From assembly GCA_934725535.1 (NCBI GenBank), contig CAKVBV010000013.1, positions 1 to 42,254 on the forward strand: a stretch of DNA of 42,254 nt, read 5' to 3'. Numbering within the stretch: position 1 is the first letter of the stretch; every line of letters begins with the position of its first letter. Position numbers and translations under genes: made by a program. This DNA is from an uncultured Bacteroidales bacterium (GTDB lineage: Bacteria; Bacteroidota; Bacteroidia; Bacteroidales; Paludibacteraceae). This document shows, piece after piece, positions 16,947-25,556 of the stretch. The notes beneath the pieces were generated by a model. It was given only the letters and a program-made list of their open reading frames with translations. It made no database searches and had not been told where the DNA came from.

Positions 16947-18452
16947 TTACTTTACGGACGATATGGGGACTATCATACCAGTGGAGCGACCGGCACCGGC
17001 GGAGACGACACCGACGACAAGGAGTTCACCCGAGTTGGTGGTGGCAAAGACAGGTCCGCCCGAATTGCCATGTTCGAAAGTGGTACTGGTTGTGAGAATG
17101 ATACCTTGTTCCAAACCCTCTTTTGCCACCACTGCCTGCGAATAGATAGGGTGAATATCCGTGGGCGAGTTGGCACCGATAGCCATCGGGTAACCGAGGA
17201 TAGCCAAGTCGGCACGCACAGGAAGACTGCGGGAAAGTGTATTGTTGTACGACAACCCTCCGCGCTCCGAGGTGCGGAAATACGCCCAGTCAAGGGCTAC
17301 ATCTTCGGGCAGACAGATAATGGTGCCATCTTCCATGGTATGCCGCTTGTCGGCAGAGCGATTGATAACAGCGTTGGTAGATATGAAATGCAGTTGCTTG
17401 CCCGATGGCGAATAGGCATCCAAGTGGCAAACCACCTTGCCGCCGTTGTACGCCACTGCATTGCAGATGAGCGAGTTGGTGTCGTCTTCACCCGACGGAT
17501 ACATCCACGGCTCCACGATATGGCGTGCCGTAACGAAACGCCCGTCGTCGAGCAAGAAACCTGTGCCGGTACCTACATTCTGCAAGGTTTTTGTTTGCCC
17601 GTTGTACGTGACTTGTATCTCGCGGATATGCACGAAATAGACATTCGGTGCGCAAGCGTCCAAAGAGATATTGCCCGTGGTGCGCGATGATACCGACGGT
17701 ACAGACTCATCAGATACAGAAGAGGCTGGTAAGGCAGAAAGTGCATTCTTGAGGTCTTTCTTGACGCGGGATAACTCTTTTTCCAACCGCTGTTGTCGCT
17801 CTGCGGCTTCCTCCATCTGTTGCTGATGCTGCACTTGTGCCTCGTTTAACTGCGCCTGTGTAAGTTGTTGTGATTCTTTCAGTCCCTGGTTCTCGTTGCC
17901 GAGATGTATGCCGAGCCAAGTGCCTCCGCCTATCAGCAAGATGATTACGGCAGCCATAATCGCCATAGCGGTCTTGTAGGGTTTGAGTGCCTGCTGGCGG
18001 AACAGACTGAGGCGGCGTGATAGGGCAATGCTGCCCGTCTTGGACTTGTTACCCTGCGGAATGATGAAGCCCAATTTGGGTCCGTTGACAGAGAGTTGAA
18101 TCTCATCGCCGTTTTGCAGATACCACTCATTGGCAACGGGGTGCCCGTTGAGGAAGGTCTGGTTGGTATGCGACAGTTGCACGAGTTTCCAGTTCTCTCC
18201 GTCACGGACGATAGCCGCGTGGCGGCGGCTGACGGTAGAGAACGACTCGTCGAACTGCACCTGGCATTTCGGGTCGCGTCCTATCTCGATTTGGTCCACG
18301 ATGATTTCCTGTGCCTCGCCCGCATGGTGGTACTTGGAAGATACCTTGTGTTCGAGGATGTAGTAGTTTCTGCCACCGGCATTGAAGATAGAGCCGATGC
18401 CTGCTCCTACGGAGCCGCTGAGTGTACGTTTGTACGTAGTTGATTGTGCCAT
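16947..18452 (-). CDS. FHA domain - transmembrane - coiled coil - trypsin-like protease
   Basis: A 501-residue fusion (numbering here is from the alternative ATG at 18470, six residues longer). A cytoplasmic FHA domain (about 50-136) has GR at 64-65, SRRH at 81-84 and NG at 108-109, the phosphothreonine-reading residues. One transmembrane helix (168-190) and a Gln/Glu-rich coiled coil (196-246) lead to a periplasmic trypsin-like serine protease (about 270-507). Its visible triad is H317 (TARHIV), D394 (ALDW) and S470 (GNSGGP). The protein could turn a phosphorylation event inside the cell into proteolysis outside. The start at 18452 is chosen because similar proteins, as I recall them, begin with MAQ. 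Confidence 0.92.
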   Translation of the reverse strand: MAQSTTYKRTLSGSVGAGIGSIFNAGGRNYYILEHKVSSKYHHAGEAQEIIVDQIEIGRDPKCQVQFDESFSTVSRRHAAIVRDGENWKLVQLSHTNQTFLNGHPVANEWYLQNGDEIQLSVNGPKLGFIIPQGNKSKTGSIALSRRLSLFRQQALKPYKTAMAIMAAVIILLIGGGTWLGIHLGNENQGLKESQQLTQAQLNEAQVQHQQQMEEAAERQQRLEKELSRVKKDLKNALSALPASSVSDESVPSVSSRTTGNISLDACAPNVYFVHIREIQVTYNGQTKTLQNVGTGTGFLLDDGRFVTARHIVEPWMYPSGEDDTNSLICNAVAYNGGKVVCHLDAYSPSGKQLHFISTNAVINRSADKRHTMEDGTIICLPEDVALDWAYFRTSERGGLSYNNTLSRSLPVRADLAILGYPMAIGANSPTDIHPIYSQAVVAKEGLEQGIILTTSTTFEHGNSGGPVFATTNSGELLVVGVVSAGAGRSTGMIVPISSVK

Positions 18453-18513
18453 ACTATTTCTGTAAAACATTAATTATCGTATAATTATCCATTAATTTCC
18501 CCTTGTATTGTCT

Positions 18514-19191
18514 CTAATCAGCGAATGCCATAAGCATTCCGATGATGAATGAAAGACTAAATACACAGATTACATATATCCATGCCCCTTTTGTCCAAGA
18601 TGCCTGTTTGGCTTCGAAGGCAAGGGCAGAGCCGTTGTATCTCTCCCATGCCATGCGGTTGCCCCTGAAACCGAGGACGAATGGTATGACTATTCCTGCC
18701 GCCCAACCCACATACGGAATGAAGATGATAAGCGGCCAATAGATACCATTGAAACAACCCCATATCCAACTGAGCAGGAATGCTCCCCAGTTGAAGGAAT
18801 TGAGATTGCGCGGTTCGACCTTGGGTGTAAGGACTTCGGGTTGTTGTACTTGTTGCTGCACTTGTGGTGGTGCAGGCGCAGGAGTCTCAGACGTAGGTAC
18901 ATAGCGCGCTGTAGCCCGTGAGGGCGATGCGGCAGGAGCCAAGTACTGCATTACCTGTTGCATATTGAGCGGATAATGCGTGCTGAGTGTGATACGGTCG
19001 GACGGTGAGATGGCGACACGCCGGTTGTGCACCAACGAGTCGTTGATGTATGTGCCGTTGGTGCTATGGTCGGTGAGGTAGAGTTGGTTGCCCACCTGCT
19101 CAATGGTGGTGTGGTTGCCGCTGACGGTGGTATATTCCGCACCGACGACAATGGTGTTCTGTGGGTTGCGCCCGATGGTGATAGAGTTCAT
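18514..19191 (-). CDS. FHA-domain membrane protein
   Basis: A 225-residue protein. The N-terminal FHA domain (about 1-75) has GR (7-8), SGNH (24-27) and the HSTNGTYIN loop (42-50), so phosphothreonine binding looks intact. A Pro/Gln-rich linker with PQVQQQVQQPE follows. The C-terminal half contains NWGAFLLSWIWG and two or three hydrophobic segments (about 137-180 and 200-222), resembling the small membrane domain found at the C-terminus of some zinc-ribbon proteins. It probably docks phosphorylated partners to the inner membrane. It lies 37 nt downstream of the kinase-FHA gene. Confidence 0.88.
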   Translation of the reverse strand: MNSITIGRNPQNTIVVGAEYTTVSGNHTTIEQVGNQLYLTDHSTNGTYINDSLVHNRRVAISPSDRITLSTHYPLNMQQVMQYLAPAASPSRATARYVPTSETPAPAPPQVQQQVQQPEVLTPKVEPRNLNSFNWGAFLLSWIWGCFNGIYWPLIIFIPYVGWAAGIVIPFVLGFRGNRMAWERYNGSALAFEAKQASWTKGAWIYVICVFSLSFIIGMLMAFAD

Positions 19192-19228
19192 AGGTCTGTT
19201 TGTGTTTGATGTTGTAATTTGTTGTTTA

Positions 19229-20491
<1,263 letters not shown>

Positions 20492-20493
20492 GA

Positions 20494-21144
20494 TTACTTA
20501 CCCGAGTGGAAAACAAATTGTCGATTGCCCATCAAGATAACATCACCGTCGTGAAGGGCGGTGCGCTCGGCGGCATGAATGAACGTGGTGTGCTGTGCGC
20601 TGCTGTCTTGGATATACCATGTGCCGTTTTGGCAAGTCAGTTCGGCTTGCGTCTGCGAGGTGATGGTCGGGTTCTCGGCATCCAAGTTGGCACGGTTGAG
20701 CGTGTGGGTGTCGCCTTTGAAGGTAAGCGCAGCGGGGTCTGTCTCGTCGGACGACTGGCGGACAGGCGTGAGCGTGCATCGGCTCTGCGGTGTTACTTGC
20801 ACCCACGGATTGACAGTACCCGAGTGGTTGGGCGTGGGTTTCGGCGAGGGCGTGTGAGGCTTTTCCGCCTTCAGTGCTTTTCCGCATTGCGGGCAGAACG
20901 AGGTGCCCGGACGTAACGGATAGCCGCAATCGGGACAGGTGTGTGCCACTACCTCGGGCATAGTCGGTTGGTGCTCTTGGGGCTGTTGCCCGCCAAAGAT
21001 AGCCGCCTCGTTGACGGTCTTGTTGAGCGGAGCCGCATGGATGTGCGGGTTATTGACTTGTGCTGCTCCTGTGAGGGGAGCATTGCACTTCTCGCAATGT
21101 GTGTTGGTGTTGGGATTGTCCCAACCGCAGTTGTTGCAACGCAT
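20494..21144 (-). CDS. Double zinc-ribbon protein with degenerate FHA-like domain
   Basis: A 216-residue protein with two zinc ribbons: C3/C6/C17/C20 and C70/C73/C84/C87. The C-terminal part (about 128-214) follows the FHA strand pattern (WYIQDSS, then LHDGDVILMGNRQFVFH), but the usual GR, SxxH and N residues are replaced (LNR, SQTQAEL, TFIHA). Phosphothreonine binding is therefore uncertain. The protein is soluble and may be an adaptor. It is the first signalling gene of the locus in transcription order, 21 nt after the small secreted protein gene and 2 nt before the kinase-FHA gene. Confidence 0.85.
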   Translation of the reverse strand: MRCNNCGWDNPNTNTHCEKCNAPLTGAAQVNNPHIHAAPLNKTVNEAAIFGGQQPQEHQPTMPEVVAHTCPDCGYPLRPGTSFCPQCGKALKAEKPHTPSPKPTPNHSGTVNPWVQVTPQSRCTLTPVRQSSDETDPAALTFKGDTHTLNRANLDAENPTITSQTQAELTCQNGTWYIQDSSAQHTTFIHAAERTALHDGDVILMGNRQFVFHSGK

Positions 21145-21165
21145 AGATGTTTTATTGTTTGATAG

Positions 21166-21570
21166 TTAGTTTTTTGCACGAATGTTATATACGTACATTA
21201 TGTTGCTGTAATCGCAATAGAGTTGTATCGTACCATTTTGGCGAATTACCACTCGGATTGTACACCGCACCCCGTCGGCATCTATACAATCCATCTCCAT
21301 GACATCATCGCCATCGTAGTCGGTATAAACATCTTTGGCATCAATGACATCAAACTCTTGTGTGGTCGAACTATAGATATTGATTCTGTCGGTACTGAGG
21401 TTGATAACCACAAGGATGTTACACGCTTCCCAACGGCTCCAATCCGTCCATGTGTTGTAATAATCGTTGTGCGTCTTGTATGAAAATTCATAAGCCGTGA
21501 ATTTCATCACTTCTGCACGCACAGTAATACAGAGAGCAAGCAAGGACAATAACAGTAATGTTCTCTTCAT
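21166..21570 (-). CDS. Small secreted protein behind RNA copy 3
   Basis: A 134-residue protein with a Sec signal peptide (MKRTLLLLSLLALCITVRA) and a mature part of about 115 residues in beta-strand pattern, rich in Asp, Tyr and Trp. No family is recognised. The start at ATG 21570 is chosen because the signal peptide begins there; the frame is open further upstream only inside the structured RNA. The gene lies about 70 nt after the U-tract of RNA copy 3 and 21 nt before the zinc-ribbon/FHA gene. It is thus probably the first gene of the signalling transcript. Confidence 0.8.
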   Translation of the reverse strand: MKRTLLLLSLLALCITVRAEVMKFTAYEFSYKTHNDYYNTWTDWSRWEACNILVVINLSTDRINIYSSTTQEFDVIDAKDVYTDYDGDDVMEMDCIDADGVRCTIRVVIRQNGTIQLYCDYSNIMYVYNIRAKN

Positions 21571-21640
21571 GATAGTTTTTAGTCTGTTTGTTGCATAGGA
21601 ATTCCCGGCTATGCGATGATAAATAGGTTTGGACAGATAC

Positions 21641-22117
21641 AAAATAAAAAACGTGGAATTCGACCGTCGTCGTTCCACGTGTTGAGGCTCTCGCATTGCC
21701 TTAGGTAACAGAAACCGACAACGCGAAGCCCACGCCAATACAAGCAACAACCCACTATAAGAGACAACAACCCGACACACATACGTGTGCGGTTATCGGG
21801 TGCGTGGCAATGAGGAGAACTCCTCTAATGCGCCGCACTGCGACGACGTGAGAGATATATTCCTTTTGCTTATAGGCTACTAGGATTCTTCATGCGTCGT
21901 TTCTCAAGAGGCAGAATATACTTATATTCCGAGGACATCTACCGTTGCTAAGTCTGATTACCTGTGAAACTTGCGAGATTCCAACACGTCAGAACAGAGC
22001 GCCAATAAACGCCTTTTATTATGTACATGAAGCCCGAAACATTGGTGTTCCGGCGGTTTCATTACTCACAACAATGTGAGCCATAATACCCACCCACTCA
22101 CCTCTGCGTGGTCTTCA
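21641..22117 (-). ncRNA. Structured RNA family, copy 3 (about 477 nt, expanded)
   Basis: Read on the minus strand. P1 pairs 22110-22118 with 22027-22035 (one mismatch). The invariant GCGTTTATTGGCGC segment lies just upstream of the P2 hairpin (21989-21997 with about 21951-21957, weaker than in the other copies). The loop at 21972-21988 (CGTGTTGGAATCTCGCA) is complementary to 21678-21695 (TGCGAGAGCCTCAACACG). The segment between holds additional hairpins (GAATATA/TATATTC, GAGGAG/CTCCTC, CCCGA/TCGGG) not seen in the other copies. The 3' end has a hairpin ACGTGGAA/TTCCACGT followed by TTTTTTATTTT, an intrinsic-terminator shape. The closing GCGTGG at 21730-21735 is also conserved. Confidence 0.8.
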
Positions 22118-22122
22118 CGGCA

Positions 22123-22153
22123 CAAAAGTACAATAATTTTTGCAGGTATGCAA
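22123..22153 (-). promoter_or_regulatory. Promoter of RNA copy 3 and probably of the signalling locus
   Basis: Minus-strand TTG (22153-22151), a 20-nt spacer and TACTTTTG (22130-22123). The predicted start near 22117 falls at the first bases of stem P1. No other canonical promoter was found between here and the kinase genes. Confidence 0.82.
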
Positions 22154-22381
22154 AAGAAATATAGAAATTGTTGTCGGCGGGTTAGCAGAGGACTTCGTAG
22201 AGAACTGAATTCTTTGTCAAATGGTGATAGTGCGGCGTGAATAATACGTGGTGATGAAACATACCTATTCGTCGTATAAAACATCCGTCAAGTGTGTAGA
22301 GGTAAAGGTTCGCAGAGCCAGACAAAATCGTTGAATTGCACAATACCACTACAAATATAGATGTTGCTTATTGAATAGGTA

Positions 22382-22415
22382 TGTCATTATTGCATATATT
22401 ACTGTCATAATGACA
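22382..22415. promoter_or_regulatory. Possible operator upstream of hsp20
   Basis: TGTCATTAT (22382-22390) and ATAATGACA (22407-22415) are inverted repeats. The second half is itself part of the palindrome TGTCATAATGACA (22403-22415). A canonical Bacteroidota promoter is not visible before hsp20, so a specialised promoter or regulator is plausible. Otherwise 22154-22554 shows nothing. Confidence 0.5.
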
Positions 22416-22554
22416 TATATATGTACATAAAAGAGACAAAATGGTATGTGGTACGTAAATTGATTGTGTGTATAGCGAATGCAGATTGCAAAGGCGACCT
22501 ACAGAGAGGCGGCGAGCAAGATGCACTAAACTAAACTATAAAATTTATACGACT

Positions 22555-22995
22555 ATGTTACCTACAGTTAGAAAGAATGACCAAAATTGGTTACCGAGTT
22601 TCTTCAATGATTTCTTCAGCGATGAGTGGCCTGCAATGCGGACTGCCGCAAATACAGCACCAGCCATCAATGTGAAAGAAGACGAGAAGGCTTACCACGT
22701 TGAGATAGCCGCTCCGGGCATGGCAAAGGAGGACTTCAAAGTACACGTAAACGACCAAGATGAGTTGGTAGTGAGCGTGGAAAAGAAGCAAGAAAACAAA
22801 GAAGAGGACAAGAAATCGAAGTTCCTGCGTCATGAGTTCAATTACAGCCGCTTTGAGCAGTCGTTGCTCTTGCCGGACAATGTGAATAAGGACGCTATCG
22901 CAGCAAAGGTTGAAAACGGTGTACTCCATATCGAGTTGCCTAAATTGGACCCTGTGGTACAAAAGCAACCGACAAAGGTAATTGAGATTCAATAA
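22555..22995 (+). CDS. Small heat-shock protein (Hsp20 family)
   Basis: A 146-residue alpha-crystallin-type chaperone that holds unfolding proteins in the cytoplasm. The short N-terminal arm contains WLPSFFNDFFSDEW. The alpha-crystallin domain follows (about 38-140) with the conserved AYHVEIAAPGMAKEDFKVHV strand region and the VENGVLHIELPK end motif. ATG 22555 gives the standard MLPTVRK-type start; the frame is open upstream but unlike the family. It stands alone on the plus strand between RNA copies 3 and 2. It is followed by a strong hairpin shared with the convergent lipoprotein gene. Confidence 0.95.
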   Translation: MLPTVRKNDQNWLPSFFNDFFSDEWPAMRTAANTAPAINVKEDEKAYHVEIAAPGMAKEDFKVHVNDQDELVVSVEKKQENKEEDKKSKFLRHEFNYSRFEQSLLLPDNVNKDAIAAKVENGVLHIELPKLDPVVQKQPTKVIEIQ

Positions 22996-23113
22996 GTGCT
23001 TGTGTGCGAGGACGGAGGCGCGCAGTGATAAGGGAAGACGCGCAATGCCCGCAAAGAGGACTTGTTGAAGGGTGCAGAAAAAGGAAATAATTGTTAGTTC
23101 TGCATAAAGGAGA

Positions 23114-23144
23114 GGGCTACCTAACCGAAGATGTTGGGTAGCCC
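23114..23144 (+). terminator. Bidirectional intrinsic terminator
   Basis: GGGCTACCTAAC pairs with GTTGGGTAGCCC (one G-U pair) over 12 bp with a 7-nt loop, followed by TTTCTGCGTTTCTT on the plus strand. It lies between the convergent hsp20 and lipoprotein genes. Confidence 0.85.
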
Positions 23145-23164
23145 TTTCTGCGTTTCTTATTAAG

Positions 23165-23776
23165 TTATTGTACGCATATTGTTCTTTTAGGATGCTTTTT
23201 GTTGATACAATACCAAATTAACCATATTGTGGAACCTAAAGGAGGGGCTATACAAGCCAACAATGCCGACATATCACTTGGATACTTATAACATTCGTTA
23301 TGTGTACTTGCTTGAGTATAAACCTCTGCATTAACATGGTAACACATGTTGGAATCATTAATGAAGACATGTACGTAACTCTTATATTCACGGTCAATGG
23401 CATGCGACTTGGTGTCATACACTGCTAAGTCTTCTGTTATCACTTTACCACTACTATTATCTTCTGTTACGCGCTGTACAGACTCATACATAAGAATTTC
23501 ACCTCCCATACCATCATCCACCACTTTGTTTGGCGCAGATAAGACAGTTAATACTTGTTGCTTGGTCTTTCCTTTTAATTCTGCATAAGGATTGTCCGTA
23601 CGCAATTGAGGATAATCAGTTACTGTGACAGTTCTGATTGTCCAACATGATGTCATAGCACAAGGTAGTAATACAAGTACAAAGCAAATAGGTACCTGTT
23701 TTTTTACGGTGCGCACGAAAGACACAAAAATCCTGTTGCGAAACACATGTTCCGATAATGATTGTTTTGAAAACAT
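23165..23776 (-). CDS. Lipoprotein with BamE/SmpA-like motif, behind RNA copy 2
   Basis: A 203-residue protein with a long basic N-region, a hydrophobic core and a lipobox-like PCAMTSC (lipid Cys44). The segment LKGKTKQQVLTVLSAPNKV (about 68-86) followed by GGEILMYE resembles the BamE/SmpA fold, in which a helix and a GxP turn are followed by strands. A hydrophobic stretch near 175-193 and a basic tail are odd for a periplasmic lipoprotein. ATG 23776 is the only upstream ATG, but a downstream alternative start cannot be excluded because the N-region is unusually long. The gene lies about 50 nt downstream of RNA copy 2, and its leader is conserved with that of the T9SS gene at the left edge. 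Confidence 0.75.
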   Translation of the reverse strand: MFSKQSLSEHVFRNRIFVSFVRTVKKQVPICFVLVLLPCAMTSCWTIRTVTVTDYPQLRTDNPYAELKGKTKQQVLTVLSAPNKVVDDGMGGEILMYESVQRVTEDNSSGKVITEDLAVYDTKSHAIDREYKSYVHVFINDSNMCYHVNAEVYTQASTHNECYKYPSDMSALLACIAPPLGSTIWLIWYCINKKHPKRTICVQ

Positions 23777-23825
23777 AATTGATAAAGTTTTTAGTTGGTG
23801 GCGGCTTCTACCAACAATGTAACTT

Positions 23826-24106
23826 AAAAAACAAAAAGCGTGAAGCCTTATTTTTGCTCGTTCTCAGTCTCGAGGTTCCGGAAATGACCCTATATACAAG
23901 AACAAACAACAATGCCCACGCCGACATGCACTGACACACTCTGCAGAATGTGGTAAATACACATCAAGGACATTCATTGCAATCTTGTCTTGGGTATATG
24001 AAATTTTCCGGATTTCGAGACTCCAAAACAAGCGTCAATAAACGCTATTCAATATGTCCAAACACGCTGTAAGGAAAGGCTGTGATGCCTATCGGAGCGT
24101 GTTTTC
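23826..24106 (-). ncRNA. Structured RNA family, copy 2 (about 281 nt)
   Basis: Read on the minus strand. P1 AAACACGCT/AGCGTGTTT pairs 24096-24104 with 24060-24068. The conserved GCGTTTATTGACGC lies at 24032-24045. P2 CTTGTTTTGG/CCAAGACAAG pairs 24023-24032 with 23984-23993. The P2 loop at 24005-24022 (AGTCTCGAAATCCGGAAA) is complementary to 23866-23884 (TTTCCGGAACCTCGAGACT) over 16 bp, with a small internal loop. The closing GCGTG/CACGC (23917-23921 with 23838-23842) is followed by the U-rich TTTTTGTTTTTT. Nearly all paired positions differ from copy 1 while pairing is kept. About 50 nt further lies the start codon of a lipoprotein. Confidence 0.84.
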
Positions 24107-24111
24107 GGTTG

Positions 24112-24142
24112 CAAAATTACAATATATTTTGCAAATGTGCAA
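24112..24142 (-). promoter_or_regulatory. Promoter of RNA copy 2
   Basis: Minus-strand TTG (24142-24140), a 20-nt spacer and TAATTTTG (24119-24112). The predicted start near 24106 is two bases before stem P1. Confidence 0.82.
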
Positions 24143-24233
24143 GGGAAGAGAGATTATAGACCTATTGTAACACAGCCAAAGGAAATGGAACGAGTAAAAT
24201 ATGGGAATAATTTGCGGAATAGCACGTAAAGTA

Positions 24234-24264
24234 TTGTGTAGTACAGAAAAAAGGAGTACTTTTG
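24234..24264 (+). promoter_or_regulatory. Promoter of the second AAA_14 ATPase
   Basis: Plus-strand TTG (24234-24236), a 20-nt spacer and TACTTTTG (24257-24264) fit the Bacteroidota consensus. Transcription should start near 24271, at the beginning of a row of three 23-bp repeats. Confidence 0.82.
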
Positions 24265-24269
24265 CAGAG

Positions 24270-24338
24270 AGTTTGAATAATTTTGCGAGTGGAGTTTGAG
24301 TAATTTTGCAAGTGTATTTTGAATAATTTTGTAAAGTA
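24270..24338 (+). repeat. Three 23-bp direct repeats in the ATPase leader
   Basis: Units at 24270-24292, 24293-24315 and 24316-24338 share AGTTTGARTAATTTTGCRAGTG. Each contains TAATTTTG, a perfect -7 sequence, but without a TTG at the right distance. The repeats fill the 5' leader between the promoter and ATG 24347. Confidence 0.88.
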
Positions 24339-24346
24339 ATCATAGT

Positions 24347-25549
24347 ATGATAATACGAAATCAATTACAGACGTTGATAGACAGAATGCAGGAACCACGC
24401 AAGTGCATTCAGGTATTGGCAGGGCCGCGTCAGGTGGGTAAGACAACTTTGATAACCCAATTTGTGGCACAATGCAAAGTGCCTGTAACCAGTCTGAATG
24501 CAGATGCCATAGAGCCGAACAATAGTGCTTGGATTAGTGAGCAGTGGAGCGTAGTGCGACTGAAAATGGAGTTCGAGCATCAACAAGAACATATCCTGAT
24601 TATCGACGAGGTGCAGAAGATAGATAACTGGAGCGAGGTGGTGAAGAAAGAATGGGACGCAGATACAATGCGCAACGTGAATATAAAGGTAGTATTGTCG
24701 GGTAGCAGCCGTTTGCTACTCAAGGACGGTCTGACCGAGAGTTTGGCTGGCAGGTTCGAGTTGATACGTGTTCCCCACTGGAGTTATCAAGAGATGCATG
24801 AGGCATTCGGCGTTACGGTAGAGGAGTTCGTTTACTTTGGTGGTTATCCGGGTACGGCGACATATATGAAGAATGAAGTCCGTTGGCGGCGGTACCTGAA
24901 AGATTCGATTATTGACCCTGCCATAGACAAAGACGTATTGATGACAAAACGTATCTTGAAACCTGCGCTATTGCGTCAGTTGTTTTCCGTAGGGGCTTCG
25001 CACAGTGGTGAGTTGGTGTCATATAGCAAGATGCTCAGGCAATTGACAGACGCGGGTAATACTGCCACATTGGTGAACTATTTGCAGACATTGGACGAGG
25101 CAACGCTGCTTTGTGGTGTTCAGAAATATGCGATGGATTTTGCCCGTAGGTATCAGTCCATTCCGAAATATCAAGTGTATAATACCGCATTGTATTCGTA
25201 CTACCAAGGTCGCGAGTACCGCACGGAACGATTAGGCCATACGCGTTGGGGACGTTGGGTAGAGAATGCTGTTGGGGCACATCTGCTGAATTATGCAGCG
25301 GAATACGGATATAACGTGTACTATTGGCGCAACCGAGATGATGAAGTGGATTTTGTAGTCAGTCGTTCCGGAGGACGGCTGTTCGCAATAGAAGTGAAAA
25401 GCGGTAGGCGTAGTGACAACAACGGGATACACGTGTTTGCCAAGAAATTCAAGCCCGAAAAGACATTGGTGGTCGGGAATGATGCTTTCCCCTTGGAGTT
25501 GTTTCTATCACTATCACCCGTGCGCGTGATGGACGAATGGGGGAAATAG
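24347..25549 (+). CDS. AAA_14/DUF4143 ATPase (second of two)
   Basis: A 400-residue ATPase. Walker A is GPRQVGKT (26-33), Walker B is ILIIDEVQK (D87, E88) and the sensor-like part is VVLSGSSRLLL (116-125). The C-terminal DUF4143 region includes a nuclease-like core: D335 (DDEVDFVV), then E349 and K351 (AIEVKSG), the PD-(D/E)XK pattern. Here it looks intact, unlike in the paralogue at 4531-5697. The biological target is unknown; such genes are often found in multiple copies and near mobile or defence islands. Its own promoter precedes it, and three unusual repeats fill its leader. It converges with the endonuclease-family gene, stop to stop, about 7 bp apart. Confidence 0.92.
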   Translation: MIIRNQLQTLIDRMQEPRKCIQVLAGPRQVGKTTLITQFVAQCKVPVTSLNADAIEPNNSAWISEQWSVVRLKMEFEHQQEHILIIDEVQKIDNWSEVVKKEWDADTMRNVNIKVVLSGSSRLLLKDGLTESLAGRFELIRVPHWSYQEMHEAFGVTVEEFVYFGGYPGTATYMKNEVRWRRYLKDSIIDPAIDKDVLMTKRILKPALLRQLFSVGASHSGELVSYSKMLRQLTDAGNTATLVNYLQTLDEATLLCGVQKYAMDFARRYQSIPKYQVYNTALYSYYQGREYRTERLGHTRWGRWVENAVGAHLLNYAAEYGYNVYYWRNRDDEVDFVVSRSGGRLFAIEVKSGRRSDNNGIHVFAKKFKPEKTLVVGNDAFPLELFLSLSPVRVMDEWGK

Positions 25550-25556
25550 CAGATGG

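Noticed and set aside
21571..21780. An N-terminal extension of the small secreted protein
   Set aside because: The extra 70 codons lie within the structured RNA and terminator region; the signal peptide begins at 21570.
22066..22284. A 72-codon frame on the minus strand
   Set aside because: It overlaps the promoter and 5' part of RNA copy 3 and has no coding features.
24270..24338. A short CRISPR-like array
   Set aside because: The three 23-bp repeats are contiguous with no spacers between them, and no cas gene is in the window.
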